DNA of 64,000 nucleotides from Solen grandis (GCA_021229015.1 CM037778.1:84460848-84524847); one strand, 5' to 3'; numbered from the stretch's first letter, positions 1 through 11,804 are shown. A program made the numbers and translations. Notes: a model not told the origin generated them from the letters alone.

Positions 1-655
1 ATGGATTGGAATAATTTTAGCAATCTTGGTAGAGGGTTACCTAAGGAACATCTGTACTAAAACATTTTGAATTCTGGCCAGTGGTTTTGAAGGCTATGAT
101 TTTAAAATTTTCATATTTTTTTCATATGCCATGGCAACCAAAGTTTTACATGGATCAAGTTTATTTTAAAAACTTCTGTGAAGGTTCACCCAAGGATCAT
201 TCCTGACAAGTTTAATCAAATTCTGTCCTGCAGTTTCAGAGGAGATGCTGTTTAAAGCAAATTGTTGACGACGGACAAGCATGACAACCGCCGAGGGACA
301 CAGGGTGATCACAAAATCTCACCTTCAGCACATAGTGCTCACTGCTTAGGTGAGCTAAAAATGATCTCGCTGTTGTCAAGATAATGAGTCTCACCTGCAT
401 GAACCATATGGCAGCAGTATTTTTCAACAGATCATTTTGGACAAGGAGATTTTTGAAGTTCCCTTTCGGTTGCCATTGCAACCAGATTTCTGCAAGGAAT
501 ATCTTTGAAAGGAGACCTGGAACATCCTGGTAAAGTTTAATGAAAATCGGACTAGTAATTTAGGAGGAGATCTTATTTCGATTTAAATGTTGACAACAGA
601 CATTCATTGGTCACAATATCTCACCTTTGAGAACTTTGTGTTTAGGTGAGCTAAA
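1..655 (+). repeat. Mollusc-type interspersed repeat, two adjacent 3' portions
   Basis: This stretch resembles the longer repeats at 4705-5290 and 5571-6832. Shared phrases include the 'aatcttggtagaggg' type segment and the end motif 'aggtgagctaaaa', which is seen near 350-362 and again near 640-654. The second portion (about 481-655) repeats the theme of a translated-looking stretch, then 'gttgac(g)ac', then 'gtcacaat..ctcacc'. The window starts inside the first portion, so its 5' end is not visible. It is non-coding; the short ORF on the minus strand here is chance. Confidence 0.6.
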
Positions 656-1219
656 ACAAAAACTCATTTCAAACTGGTGTACTTAAATTATTTTATGAGG
701 CCATAGTGGCCATAATATAAACCGATGTTGATGAATTGTGGCCCTGCATTTATTTCGTTATCTTTGCAACCGTAAAAGTTTATGTTGAGCACTTGATTAA
801 AAAAATAATGAAAGGTAAAAAAAAAACAAAATAAAAAATTAGACTTGATATACTCATTAAATGATAGTGATTGGTTACCTGGGTTATTGTTCTATTATTA
901 CTATGAAGAGTTCAAGACTCAATTAATTTGAAAAGCGAAAGAAAACACTTAACTGACCATAACCCATATCTGTTTCACTGAGTTGACAACTTAAGGTTTA
1001 AATAAACCGAAGTGTGCAAATAACTGCACAACATCCGACTCAAAAACAAAGATGAGTCTTTATGAGGAAGAGTCTGCAGGATATTGCAGGATATTGATGG
1101 ATGTCCTACTGATGTAGCTTCCTGTTGTTATCACAAGATATCATCATCTGATTGACAGTAAGAGTCATGCAACATGAGGTTACATGACACACAATGGAAT
1201 ATAATGTAAATAGGCATGC
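656..1219. other. No recognised feature
   Basis: AT-rich sequence with short A-runs near 800-835. I see no convincing coding, RNA or repeat structure. It could be intronic or intergenic. Confidence 0.5.
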
Positions 1220-1461
1220 TTATCCCTTTCCCTCATATAGACTCATTTTGACGCACTCAGTAGGTACCACATAAAGCCTGATCTGCAGAAAACCAAACTC
1301 AAACCTTACCAAATTTAATTGTAAAATCCTCATTACCAGACCACTGAGGAGCAGCGAACAGCATAAAACCTGATCAGCCTGCGAGTTACTCGCAGGCTGA
1401 TCTGGTTTTATGCTGTTTGCATAGGTGTTTTCATGGTGTCCTCTATGAGGGAAAGGGTTAA
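1220..1461 (+). mobile_element. TTAA-flanked MITE, copy 1
   Basis: A 242-bp non-autonomous element with terminal inverted repeats beginning CCCTTTCCCTCATA. The right flank is TTAA and the left flank has decayed to TTAT. The interior is palindromic around 'gcctgcgagttactcgcagg', flanked by 'cataaaacctgatcag' and its complement, so the whole transcript could fold. A TTAA target with CCC..GGG ends is typical of piggyBac-type elements (known for that family). No transposase is encoded. Its minus-strand ORF is a by-product of the palindrome. Confidence 0.85.
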
Positions 1462-1714
1462 GGTAATCCATCATGGTCCTTCAAATGCTTAAAAAGACTT
1501 CAGTGCAGATTCAAGCATCCAATGACTTGGAGTTAAAGGCTATTTTGTTCTAATTCTATAAAGACTTGCATTTACTATTAAATTTTAACAATCACAAAGT
1601 CTTGATGCTCCAATTTTATGATGGATGTATTAATTACCTTATGAAAGCTACCATATTTACCGTTGTTAAGGTATTGAGATGTTTAAAACTTTTTTCTTTA
1701 TTTCTTTTTAAGTT

Positions 1715-1860
1715 AATTGGGAAACAGGTTTTACAACTTATACTAGGTTCCTGGTTGGATCAGCACTTTACATATGGGAGGTTCAGAAAAGATTCTAGGC
1801 AACAAATGGATTCAAACCAACAGATCATATCACGTTTATTACTATCACTTGAATAGAGCC
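1715..1860 (-). repeat. Degenerate SINE-like repeat
   Basis: It shares a diverged block (ttgggaaacaggtttt..acttata) with 8855-9012, where a tRNA-like head with a B-box motif is legible on the minus strand. It is therefore likely an old copy of the same repeat. The overlapping 96-codon plus-strand frame has no recognisable domain. Confidence 0.4.
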
Positions 1861-2316
1861 CTCTTATTAAGTTGAAAATAATAAACAACCCCACTTGGGC
1901 AAAGGTATAGACCATTTCACCAGGGGTTCGGTGGTACTAAGAATAATTTGCTGATTTAAACTGACAAATCAGTGACTGGGGAAAATCTCAAATGTATGGT
2001 TATTTCTGATTGAATAATAATTATGTGGTATTATACACTGGCATGTAGATAAGGTATTTGGGGTTGATTTACATAGTTTACATCTATAAGGGCTGAAATG
2101 GTACTGGATGGTATAGTACTGATCTTGCTACATGGTCTTTGGGTAAGAATAATATTATTCAGAAATGTTCAATATACTGCAATCTATAGTTGTAGTTATA
2201 AGCATACATGTATCTTGTAAAATATCTGTAATGATTAACTTACCATATTTGGCGCTTAATAATCTTAAAATTTATCATTCTTGTTTCTTAATAGAAAAAC
2301 CCAAATATTACAATTC
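1861..2316. other. No recognised feature
   Basis: AT-rich, with no structure I can support. Confidence 0.5.
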
Positions 2317-2391
2317 AAGGGTTGAAAGTGAAACTAGGCTAAGTGCATATATCTATCTATGCACTAGCCTAGTTTAGCTCTCACCCCTCAA
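2317..2391. mobile_element. Short hairpin element, CTAGGCTAAGTGC family, copy 1
   Basis: About 75 bp folding as an imperfect hairpin. The left arm contains 'gtgaaactaggctaagtgca' and the right arm its near complement ending 'gctctcacccctc'. Related copies lie at 4265-4338, 16370-16446 and 56475-56560. It is non-coding and MITE-like; flanking duplications are not clear. Confidence 0.65.
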
Positions 2392-2540
2392 TTTATATAT
2401 AATATTGTTAAGTTATCATGGGGATCATTTATGTACTTAAATATTTCATAAAACAGGAATGTTGAATTGTGCTTCTAAAGTAAGAATTTTAGCATTACTT
2501 GTTGGTGGAATTCAAGCCTAGTCTGCAATTAATCTTTTTC

Positions 2541-2782
2541 TTAACCCTTTCCCTCATAGAGGACACCATGAAAAGACCTATGCGAACAGCATAAAACCAG
2601 ATCAGCCTGTGAGTAACTCGCAGGCTGATCAGGTTTTATGCTGTTCACTGCTCCTCAGTGGTCTGGAAATGAGGACTTTATAATTAAATTTGTTAAGGTT
2701 TAACTGTGGTTTTCTGCAGATCAGGTTTTATGTGGTAACTGTTGAGTGCGTCAAAATGAGTCTATATGAGGGAAAGGGTTAA
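2541..2782 (-). mobile_element. TTAA-flanked MITE, copy 2 (inverted)
   Basis: A 242-bp copy of the family at 1220-1461, inserted in the opposite orientation. Both ends carry an intact TTAA followed by CCCTTTCCCTCATA. The central palindrome and the 'ataaaacc(a)gatcagcctg' arms are conserved. It encodes no protein. Confidence 0.88.
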
Positions 2783-3100
2783 ACTATTTATAGTTCCAGC
2801 ATGAATTTTCCAGTTTATTCTTATCGCTGAACCAAGTTCATGAAACAGAATGTTCTTGTCTGAGAAAATGACACCATAATCCACTATCAGTGAGGACATT
2901 ACAAGCAAAACATGATAACCAGATTATAGAAGCCACCTCCTTATTGAAGATGACAAGCCTTCCTTGATGGATGATGCTCATTATTTATGTATGAAGGAAG
3001 GCATTTTTTTGGCCACACAATCTGTCACATTGTTTGTACAAGCTTACAGATATGTTTTGAATTGAGCAAGTCAGTGCAGTAAAACCTCACTTCAAGACCT
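2783..3100. other. No recognised feature
   Basis: There is a small inverted repeat near 2958-3005 (gccttccttgatgg / atgaaggaaggc), but nothing else stands out. Confidence 0.4.
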
Positions 3101-3103
3101 GCT

Positions 3104-3470
3104 TAAGGTAGAGGAACCCTAATGGGCTCGGCAAATGTCGACAAAGATCGCCCAACTTCCGATATTCCTTGTCATATCACTCCATGATTCGGAATGTGAT
3201 TCTTTTTCATTAAGAAGTTCAGTTTATGGTATCTTATATCATTGTTAATAAAATGTAATAGCTTAGATTGGTATTCACCTATTTAAATGTAAAAATATTG
3301 TTCCTTTTTGAAAAAGAGAAGAAAAACACCTTCCCAAATTACTTCCGGTGACGTCATTTTTGGAATTCCCCATTGATCTGTCAAAAAGCAAAATTGTGAT
3401 AATTGATGGTATTTTGAAAAGTTTTCCATAAAAAAAGGAAATTTTAAAAAGCAAAGGGAATCTTAATCAA
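3104..3470. other. Unclassified repeat-like stretch
   Basis: It begins near 'cttaaggtagaggaacccta' and holds 'ttccggtgacgtcatttttg' near 3350. The texture is that of a decayed interspersed repeat, but no second copy in the window confirms this. Confidence 0.25.
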
Positions 3471-3512
3471 CCATAGCTACAGAAACACAAGTTTGTATAT
3501 TTGAAATCCATG

Positions 3513-3754
3513 TTAACCCTTTCCCTCATATAGACTCATTTTGACGCACTCAATAGGTACCACATAAAGCCTGATCTGCAGAAAACCACAGTTAAACCTT
3601 ACCAAATTTAATTGCAAAGTCCTCATTTCCAGACCACTGAGGAGCAGCGAACAGCATAAAACCTGATCAGCCTGCAAGTTACTCGCAGGCTGATCTAGTT
3701 TTATGCTGTTCACATAGGTCTTTTCATGGTTTCCTCTATGAGGGAAAGGGTTAA
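3513..3754 (+). mobile_element. TTAA-flanked MITE, copy 3
   Basis: Third 242-bp member, same orientation as copy 1. It is flanked by TTAA on both sides with the terminal CCCTTTCCCTCATA inverted repeat and the same central palindrome. The minus-strand 88-codon frame inside it mirrors the frame in copy 1 and is not a gene. Confidence 0.88.
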
Positions 3755-4264
3755 GTGGAATATTGTAACAGTGATTCATTCATACCTGGATTGAACATAC
3801 TTGGTCAATTAGTTTTTGTATAAAACTCTTCAGATAATTTTTATTGAATGCTTAGACCCTTAATTCTTAAAACCATGTAATATATGATGAAATGCTTTAT
3901 TAAGAATGTGTGAAAATGAAGTAATTTTTTGTTATTTTAAATTTTATTACCTATTTCCGCAAAATCAAAAACCTGAAGGTATTGAACTGGTGGCTACTGC
4001 CGATCTTAAAACTGTACACAAAGGTCATATATCTGACCTCTGGTTCTCAAAAACAAAAGCTGTACTGTAAAATGTTCATGCTCAAACTCATAATTATTAA
4101 TATGACCTCTGTAAATTTAATTAACCTGTTTTAACATGCTTTATCAACTCAGGTGCTGCTATAAACCTAGTTTAATTAAACATGTATCTGATTATTCAAC
4201 AGCTATTACTGAACATAGTATTCTGACAATTAATTGCAAAAAAAAACACATGTAAACTACATCA
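3755..4264. other. No recognised feature
   Basis: AT-rich single-copy-looking sequence. Confidence 0.5.
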
Positions 4265-4338
4265 TGGGGTGAGAGCAAAACTAGGCTAAGTGCATATAAC
4301 ATATAAGCACTTAGCCTAGTTATGCTCTCACTTCTCTA
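4265..4338. mobile_element. Short hairpin element, CTAGGCTAAGTGC family, copy 2
   Basis: The arms 'gtgagagcaaaactaggcta' and 'ttagcctagttatgctctca' pair almost perfectly around an AT loop. This is the best preserved copy of the family and the one from which the arm consensus is read. Confidence 0.72.
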
Positions 4339-4477
4339 CATGTACATATCCTCAAGAAGCAGTTACAATTGATTTGCACAAAGCCCTGAATGTGCACATG
4401 GACATTTCAAGTGACACACAGATTGATTAACTCTGGACTGAAAAGCATCAAAACACGTCTAGGGGGAGCTAATAGGT

Positions 4478-4664
4478 AAATGTAAACTTATTAACTTTTG
4501 CGACTGAAAAACATCTTCAGACATGAAGTAATATCTCTCCAAAGTCTATAAGAAAATATATTTTAAATTAGACATTTTTCAATGTAATCTTATTAACTTT
4601 TGCAACTGAAAAACAACATCTTCAGACAAGAACTAATCTCTCTCCAAAGCCTATAAGAAAATAT
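4478..4664 (+). repeat. Two-unit tandem duplication, period about 102 bp
   Basis: The block 'cttattaacttttgcgactg ... cagacatgaagtaatatctctccaaag' is repeated with substitutions starting 102 bp later, each ending in 'tataagaaaatat'. Non-coding. Confidence 0.7.
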
Positions 4665-4704
4665 AAGTCAGAGAAAAATTACGCCTGTGGAAGTTCTAAA
4701 CAAG

Positions 4705-5290
4705 AGGGCCATGATGGCTCAAGAATCGCCCACCTAAGAACCCCTGGCGGCTTCGTTTTTCAATGCATCAAAATAATTTGAACAATCTTGGAAGAGAGTG
4801 ACCCAAGGAACATCTTTACCAAAAAAACTTTGAAATTCAGCCAGAACTTTTGGACATGAACATTTTTTTCAAATTTGTACTACCGATATACATATAAGGA
4901 AAACGGGCTTCACCCCCTGACGGCCATGTTTTTCAATGAATCAAAATAATTTGATCAATATTGGTAGAGAGTGACCCAAGGAACATCTGTGCCAAAAAAC
5001 TTTGAAATCCAGCCAGTACTTTTTGGAGGAGAAGATTTTTGAAGTTTTTACATTTTTTCCCCTTTTTGTTGCCATGGCAACCAGTTTTTGGCATGGAATT
5101 CAATTCTTTGAAAAACTTTGAAAGAAGACCACTCAAGGAACATTCCTGTGAAGTTTTATGAAAATTGGCTAAGGAGGTTAGGAGGAGATGTCGTTTTAAG
5201 TTAAATGTTGATGGCTGACGCCAGACAAAACATTCATCGGTCACAATAGTTCATCTTGAGCACATTGTCCTCAGGTGAGCTAAAAAATCC
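4705..5290 (+). repeat. Mollusc-type interspersed repeat, copy 2
   Basis: Starts with 'acaagagggccatgatggct' and ends with 'caggtgagctaaaaa'. It contains two internal modules that both carry 'atcaaaataatttgaacaat..ggtagagagtgacccaagga', so the interior is itself duplicated. No functional protein; the minus-strand ORF is fortuitous. Confidence 0.7.
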
Positions 5291-5570
5291 ATCTCCTTCA
5301 GGAATTTAAATCCAAACTTTTATTCCATTGTCAACTAACCATTAAAGGCATATAAATGTGTTCTAACACCTTGAAAAACAGAGCAGACCCAGATCAGACA
5401 GGTCCTTCTAGTCCTCGGTTTGTATTGTACAATACTGTAGTTCAAATTCTACAGTCTGCATGGCCTATATTGGTACCATCAGAAAATTAATATTCATTCA
5501 TTAATTAACTTGCACATGAATATTCATGAGATAAATGCATAACACCACCATGGTGCCAGCTCTTGAAGAA

Positions 5571-6832
5571 ACAAGAGGGCCATGATGGCCCTGGATCGCT
5601 CACCTGGTATCATTAGGCTATGTAAAATCAAGTGACCCCTGGGGCAGAGCCAATTTTGACCCCAGGGTCATGATTTGAACAAACTTGGTAGAGGTCTATT
5701 AGCCCATGTTACATACCAAATATCTAAACTCCAGGCCGTGTGGTTTTTGAGAAGAAGATTTTTCTAGTTTTTTTCCAAAATAAGTCTATGTAAAATCAAG
5801 TGATCCCTGGGGCGGGGCCAATTTTCACCAAATATCTAAACCCCAGGCCATGTGTTTTCTAGTTTTTAAAAAGAAGAATTTTCAAGTCATTTCTATATAG
5901 CCTATGTAAAATCAGGTGACCCCTATGGTGGGGCCAAAGTTGACCCCAGGGCCATGATTTGAACAAACTAAGTATAGATCCACTAGACAATGCATGATTC
6001 ATGATTTGAACAAACTTGATAGAGGTCTATTAGCCCATGTTACATACCAAATATCTAAACTCCAGGCTTTGTGATTTCTGAGAAGAAGATTTTTTTCAGG
6101 TTTCTCCTATATTAGTCTATGTTAAATCAAGTGACCCCTGGGGTGGGGCCAATTTTCAACCCAGGGTCATGATTTGAACAAACTTAGAAGAGATCCACTA
6201 GACAATGCTACACACCAGGCCTTGTGGTTTCTGAGAAGATTTTTCAAGTTTTTCCCTATATTACCCTATGTAAAATCAGGGACCCCTTTGGTGGGGCCAA
6301 ATTTGACCCAATGGTCATGATTTGTAAAAACTTGGTAGTGATCTATTAGACAATGCTGCACACCAAATATCTAAACCCCAGGCCTTGTGGTTTCTGAGAA
6401 GAAGATTTTTCAAGTTTTTCCTATATTAGCCTATATTAAATCATGTGACCCCTGGGGCGGGGCCAATTTTGACCCCAGTTTCATAATCTGAACAATCTTG
6501 GTAGAGAGTCATAAGATCATGCTACATACTAAAAATCAAAAGGCTAGGCCTTGTGGTTTTGGAAAAGAAGATTTTTAAAATTTTCATTTTTAAAATCTAT
6601 TTTTAGCTCCTGTGACCTAGGTTTTTGACCAATGAAAATAATTTTAACAACTCTGGTAAAGGGCCCCATAATGAACATTCCTGTGAAGTTTTATCAAAAT
6701 CCAATGAGAAGTTTAGAAGGAGATGTTGTTTAAAGAAATTGTTGACGACAGACGCACGCATGCACGGACGATGGACAAAAGGCGATCACAAAAGCTCACC
6801 ATGAGCACGTTGTGCTCAGGTGAGCTAAAAAT
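5571..6832 (+). repeat. Mollusc-type interspersed repeat, long copy with internal modules
   Basis: Begins 'acaagagggccatgatggcc', soon followed by 'gatcgctcacctgg', and ends 'tgtgctcaggtgagctaaaa', so CTCACCTG and CAGGTGAG are inverted near the two ends. In between, a module of roughly 150-180 bp (aaatcaagtgacccctgggg .. atgatttgaacaaacttgg .. gtttctgagaagaag) recurs about six times. The 3' part has the 'gttgacgacagacgcacgca' type tail. It is a non-autonomous repeat of unresolved class. Confidence 0.72.
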
Positions 6833-7186
6833 AACAAAATCTGAGAGAGTTCCATATAAATGATATTTGCACATTCTAGAAACATAATCACTTAGTCTTC
6901 TATTTTCATAATTATTATTGCAGTAGGCATTATCAATGATATTAAAGTAGTTTTCCTACATGGGCAGAGCCAGTATTCTTAAAATACTTTCGTTCCAAAT
7001 CTTGCTAATACTCATACAGACTACTCATATTCCTTTTGACACAACTTGCTTTAAAACTGAGCCATAGATGAAAAACCTAAATATAAGATCACATTCCCTG
7101 GTGTCCCAGTTTTTTCACCCCTATCCTGACTTGACCCCTGAGAACCCAACTGCCCCAACCCCTACCCCCCGACCCCTGGTACATAC
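6833..7186. other. No recognised feature
   Basis: Mixed sequence. The 7090-7180 part is C-rich and lies just beyond the putative donor of the exon candidate at 7187-7288. Confidence 0.4.
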
Positions 7187-7288
7187 CCTCATCTTGAGCC
7201 TGGTACCGATGTCCGTCAAGATCTTCATAATTATGTACAATGGTGTTATATATGTTACGAATCTTCCCTGCAGCTACTGAATCCATCG
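7187..7288 (-). CDS. Possible internal exon (unknown protein)
   Basis: On the minus strand a 102-bp open segment lies between an acceptor-like 'taccattcag' (AG at 7289-7290) and a donor-like 'gtatgt' (7181-7186). It would encode MDSVAAGKIRNIYNTIVH followed by a polar stretch ending near HRYQAQDE. The length is a multiple of three and starts in phase 2. The flanking open frame downstream turns Gly-rich and unlike a protein domain, which fits an intron. I do not recognise the peptide. Splice motifs this short occur by chance, so this is a candidate only. If it is real, the surrounding repeat-rich DNA would be introns of a minus-strand gene. Confidence 0.22.
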
Positions 7289-7290
7289 CT

Positions 7291-7929
7291 GAATGGTACA
7301 AAACATTTATCCAATCAAACAAGTTAATTACACCTTTCTGTCACACATATCTCCATCCTGTGTGTATCATTAGCAGAGAGACGACAAAGTGGATGTTCAT
7401 GTTCAAATAGAGATTTCACAACCTCTCCACCTGATGGCCAGTTACTCTTAATAACCATTCCTTTTTATGTGAAGAGTTCACTTGTGGACAGAGAGAGATG
7501 GGAGAGACGACAAGATCGGAGTCTGTAAATTGGCTCAGCTCTAACCAATAATCACTGGCAACAGAGACTCTGTGACAAAATGGACATTCCCTGAATTACT
7601 TAATTCGTAGAAACCAATAATCTGGCCGATAATTTTAACTGGACGTCTAATGGTACATGGCATCAATAATTTCAGTTGTTAACAGCTAATATCCGCTAAT
7701 ATCATGTCAACAATGCAGAGGGTAATTATAAGTGTACTTAAGACAGGTGAGTAAAATACAGGTGCAAAAACTATCTGAAGGAGATCAATGATGATAATGT
7801 TCATGGCATTACGAGTGCTGAACGTAAATTTTATTTCTATACTATTCACATGAAAAGACCCCTTGGTCAACCCTTGATAGGTATTACTAAAGCCCTTTTT
7901 AATGATGTCCTAGCTGTTTTTGTGAATGC
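7291..7929. other. No recognised feature
   Basis: No domain or repeat is recognised in this stretch. Confidence 0.45.
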
Positions 7930-8000
7930 TTAACCCTTTACCTCATATAGAATTATTTTGACCCATTAGCCGTAAACGGAGCAAACCTGATCAGGGTCCC
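7930..8000 (+). mobile_element. TTAA MITE, truncated left end (copy 4)
   Basis: TTAA followed by 'ccctttacctcatatag' and then 'gcaaacctgatcaggg' matches the left end of the 242-bp family. The match stops near 8000, so this is a truncated relic. Confidence 0.6.
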
Positions 8001-8854
8001 CTCTGTTTGGTCATACAAATTATAGTAGTCTAGATTTTACATAGTCTGCACAACAAAGGAATATTCATTGTTTCATTTGCCATTTAAAGTCCAGTTATTT
8101 AGTTTTTATGTAAATTTTCCTGAATTCAAAAATCTCAAGTTCTGTATCATTAGAATTTTTTTCAAAAACCTGAAGAACTAGGTTAGTAGAAAAATATATA
8201 TATTTTCGCCGAGGACAGTTTGTCATTTCCGTAACCTGTTCAGTGATGTGACGTAAGATATGCACCATGGAGACTGAAGATTCTTTTCCTGTGTTGTGAT
8301 TGTAACTAAAAATACTGTTTATATATCCAAATTCACATATTCAAATTTGGACAGATGCATCGCAGTAATAGTGGCAGTGTTTTGGAATACAAAATTTGGC
8401 AATTTTATATCCGTTGATATCCATGAAATTGGTCATGATATAAGTGAAACTAAACATATTTTAAAAATTATTTTCTTAATTTAGAAACAGTAATATAACT
8501 TTGATAATGGAACCAACCCCAGTTCAATTTTACTTCCTTTTTTTTTCTTCAGACCCTATGACAAAACTTTACGAAAGAAGTTCAGTTCTACAACATAACA
8601 CACATTACATGTACACCTGCCTGGAACTGTTCTCCCTAGCTCATAAAACTGTACGAAACAACAGATTAAGTAATACACCAGGGATAAAACTGCTTTTTAT
8701 TTTCAATTAAGAACTGTCTGCTCTATTGTAATTGAATCTTTTTATTAGTTCCTACTTAGCAATAAACACTGTGTTATACCAACTATAAATGCAGAGTGAT
8801 GCGCTCAGGATAAATTTAAACATACGCTCTTCGACTAATTATTTTTTTTATGTT
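8001..8854. other. No recognised feature
   Basis: Two short plus-strand frames (8296-8484, 8501-8710) have no recognisable domain and biased low-complexity composition. I treat them as chance. Confidence 0.45.
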
Positions 8855-9012
8855 GATTGGGAAACAAGTTTATATTACTTATATTAATCCAGTATTGAAC
8901 CAGTATTTCATGCAAGAGAAGGTCAAGAAAGAAATGTTCAACATTGGGGCTTGAACCTACATCCTAGAGAACACAGTCATGTGCACATCCACTGGGCAAT
9001 GTACTGAATCCT
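8855..9012 (-). repeat. SINE-like copy, minus strand, with tRNA-like head
   Basis: On the minus strand the 5' part reads like a tRNA-derived head with a B-box-like 'ggttcaagccc' near 8952. The rest matches 1715-1860. It is decayed. Confidence 0.4.
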
Positions 9013-9059
9013 TTCTTTTCACTGTAATTAATTCAAGCTGTTTGTATACCCTTGTCCAG

Positions 9060-9185
9060 AAGTATCATATGAGACTGTGATTCCCTTGGTTGTGGGTTCA
9101 AACCCCATTGGGGGCAAGGATTTAACAAAAACATGAGTACTGGTCCAACCCAGTAACCATTACAAAGGCATTAATATAAATTATG
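9060..9185 (+). repeat. SINE-like fragment, plus strand
   Basis: Contains a B-box-like 'gtgggttcaaaccccattg' (9096-9114) followed by 'gagtactggtccaaccc', the arrangement of a tRNA-derived SINE head. The A-box side is weak. Confidence 0.4.
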
Positions 9186-10662
9186 AATTCTAAGAGCATG
9201 TTTCACAATTACTTTAATATTTATGTGTAGAAAATTATCAATTAAATTTGCATCCTTCTAATACGGAGTCAATGAAAACTATCACAGTACTACTGCTCTT
9301 AGGCTAAGTGTTATGCATTAAATGAATTAACAGTGCATACTTCAGTGTCTGTCATATACCAGTAACCAAGTAAACTTTGAAGTATCATTATAAAATACAT
9401 AGTCATATACCTTCATTTTTAAATTAAAAGTTGTACTTGTATCAACGGGTTTTTGTGATAAACATTAAACAACTCATTAATTTTTTTGTTTCTTTTTTGT
9501 TTTGTTGTTGGTTTTTGGGGGTTTTTTTGGAAGGGGAAGGACGAATCCATCAAGTTTTAAACACTTATTCTAAATGAAAAGCATTTCAATAAAACTAAAT
9601 ATAATACCTGATGCCTTTTTAATTAATTGCTTACATATCTAAATACAAACATCTTTGCTGCAAGCTCAGACAATGCCACAAAACAATCCTAGTTTTGAAG
9701 AGGTCTGCTAGAGATCTATTCCCCATCAACCATCCTCCTTAGCGATACAGATCTCCCTCTCCGAGAGATTCTGAAGGGCTCTCGCAGAGAATGTCATCAT
9801 CTCCATGTGACATCAACAAAGACAGCCATTTACATTTATATAGAAATTGATTCTCAGGCTTGCTTACTGCAAACCCAACCAGAATTTTCATGAGCAACTC
9901 AGCAAGCTCAATATTCATCTAAACAAAGGCGCAATTTTTTCAGTATACATCAGATTCTGTTTATTTCCAATGAATCTGTGAGAAACAGAATAATCAATTG
10001 TTATTGAGGCCCACACTGGACTGACATCAAAATGCAATTATAATTCCAACACTGGATGTTTCAGATTAGCGTCTGCATAATATTTTTAACATTATCTCCA
10101 TTCTGCTTGCAGTCAGATTCGTCTTATTCAAGTTTCATAAAGATATGAATCAACCTGGTTTGATAATTGGCTTTAATGCATCTTGGTTATTGTACATGTA
10201 ATTTTTATTACCTTTAAGTCACAGCTAATTAGTGTACCAGTAACAAACACTTTGGAGAGAAAAATGGCATAGCATTATGTATTGACAAAACATGTAATAC
10301 AAAAAATATCCAGGCTTTTGTTTCTATTTTGTTATTATTAAACTGACACTACATACAACTTATAAATTGACTGACTTGTGACTATTTGACCAATGATTTG
10401 GTTAATCAAGTGAATAATTAATATTTTTCCCCAATAACCCATTTTTTGAGTAGTTTCTAAATCTTAAATAAATGTTAGTTAAATCTGAACTTCTTTCCCA
10501 CACACAGACTGCGATACAAGTTTTTACAACCTTTGCATAACCCTCTCAATTCCTCTATCAAATCAAGTGATTGACAGACTGATGACTTTTTTGCTGATGA
10601 CATTTATTAATGGCATGTCAATTTCCATGTTGATGGATGGCTGTATGGAATGTGCTTTCAGT
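9186..10662. other. No recognised feature apart from a T/G-rich tract
   Basis: About 9480-9535 is a T- and TTTG-rich tract. The remainder is AT-rich single-copy-looking DNA. The 9690-9850 part is less AT-rich than its surroundings but shows no open frame. Confidence 0.45.
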
Positions 10663-11268
10663 TGAAATGGGTGATGTTTGGAATCAGGTAAGATGGAATG
10701 GTTTGGAATAAAATGGATAGATGTTTGGAATCAGGTAACATGGACTGGTTTGGAATAAAATGGATAGATGTTTGGAATCAGGTAACATGGAATGGTTTGG
10801 AATGAAATGGACTAGTGTTTGGAATCAGGTTACATGGAATGGTTTGGAATGTAATGGATAGATGTTTGGAATCAGGTTACATGGAATGGTTTGGAATGAA
10901 ATGGACTGGTGTTTGGAATCAGGTTACATGGAATGGTTTGGAATGTAATGGATAGATGTTTGGAATCAGGTTACATGAAATGGTTTTGAATGAAATGGAC
11001 TGGTGTTTGGACAGAGATAAGATGGAATGGTTTGGAATGAAATGGACTGGTGTTTGGACTGAGATAAGATGGGATGGTTTGGAATGAAATGGACTGGTGT
11101 TTGGACAGAGATAAGATGGAATGGTTTGGAATGAAATGGACTGATGTTTGGACAGAGATAAGATGGAATGGTTTGGAATGAAATGGACTGGTGTTTGGAC
11201 TGAGATAAGATGGGATGGTTTGGAATGAAATGGACTGGTGTTTGGACTGAGATAAGACGGAATGGTAT
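10663..11268 (+). repeat. 47-bp tandem satellite, about 13 units
   Basis: Unit core 'atggaatggtttggaatgaa' followed by 'atggactggtgtttgga', repeating every 47 bp. The proximal units carry 'atcaggttacatgg' and the distal units carry 'cagagataagatgg' or 'ctgagataagatgg', so the array has two blocks that homogenised separately. The 117-codon minus-strand frame is a by-product: three 47-bp units make 47 codons, so the pseudo-protein repeats every 47 residues. Confidence 0.92.
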
Positions 11269-11803
11269 CACCATCAAATAAGGATGAAGACTAATAGAAT
11301 ATGAAACAAACAAAAACATTGCATAATATCAGACCCATTTCAGCAAATTTTCATTTTCATCAGGCTGAATAAGCCATGCGCAAATTTAACAGACATGATA
11401 TCATAAAATATTAATCTTCTTACTATTTCTCAACAAAATACCTTGTTTTGTGATTGATAAATGATAAATGTCACATTTCTATATCCTTTATATCCTTAGG
11501 TCATTCCATGACAAATATCCATCCAATACTAACATGTATATCAAAACCATAATTCCAGATACATTTGTATTGATCTGACCTCCTTGTTCAGTTGAGTAGT
11601 TTCCTGTCCCGCGTGATCACTTCTCACCAATTATCCCCGAACAAGTGCTTCATTATCTTACATTAACCAACATGGCTCAAGAAATAGGTGACAAGAAAAT
11701 GACAACTAAAAGCTTGTAAATGGACACAGTACCACTGATAGGTAATATGAGCATACTGACATGACAGCCATGAATTACCATATTCATCCTATTGACATCC
11801 CTG
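11269..11803. other. No recognised feature
   Basis: AT-rich, nothing supportable. Confidence 0.45.
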
Positions 11804-11804
11804 A

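Noticed and set aside
10966..11319. 117-codon minus-strand ORF with a 47-residue repeat
   Set aside because: It is an open frame through a 47-bp satellite; the repeat follows the DNA period, not a protein domain.
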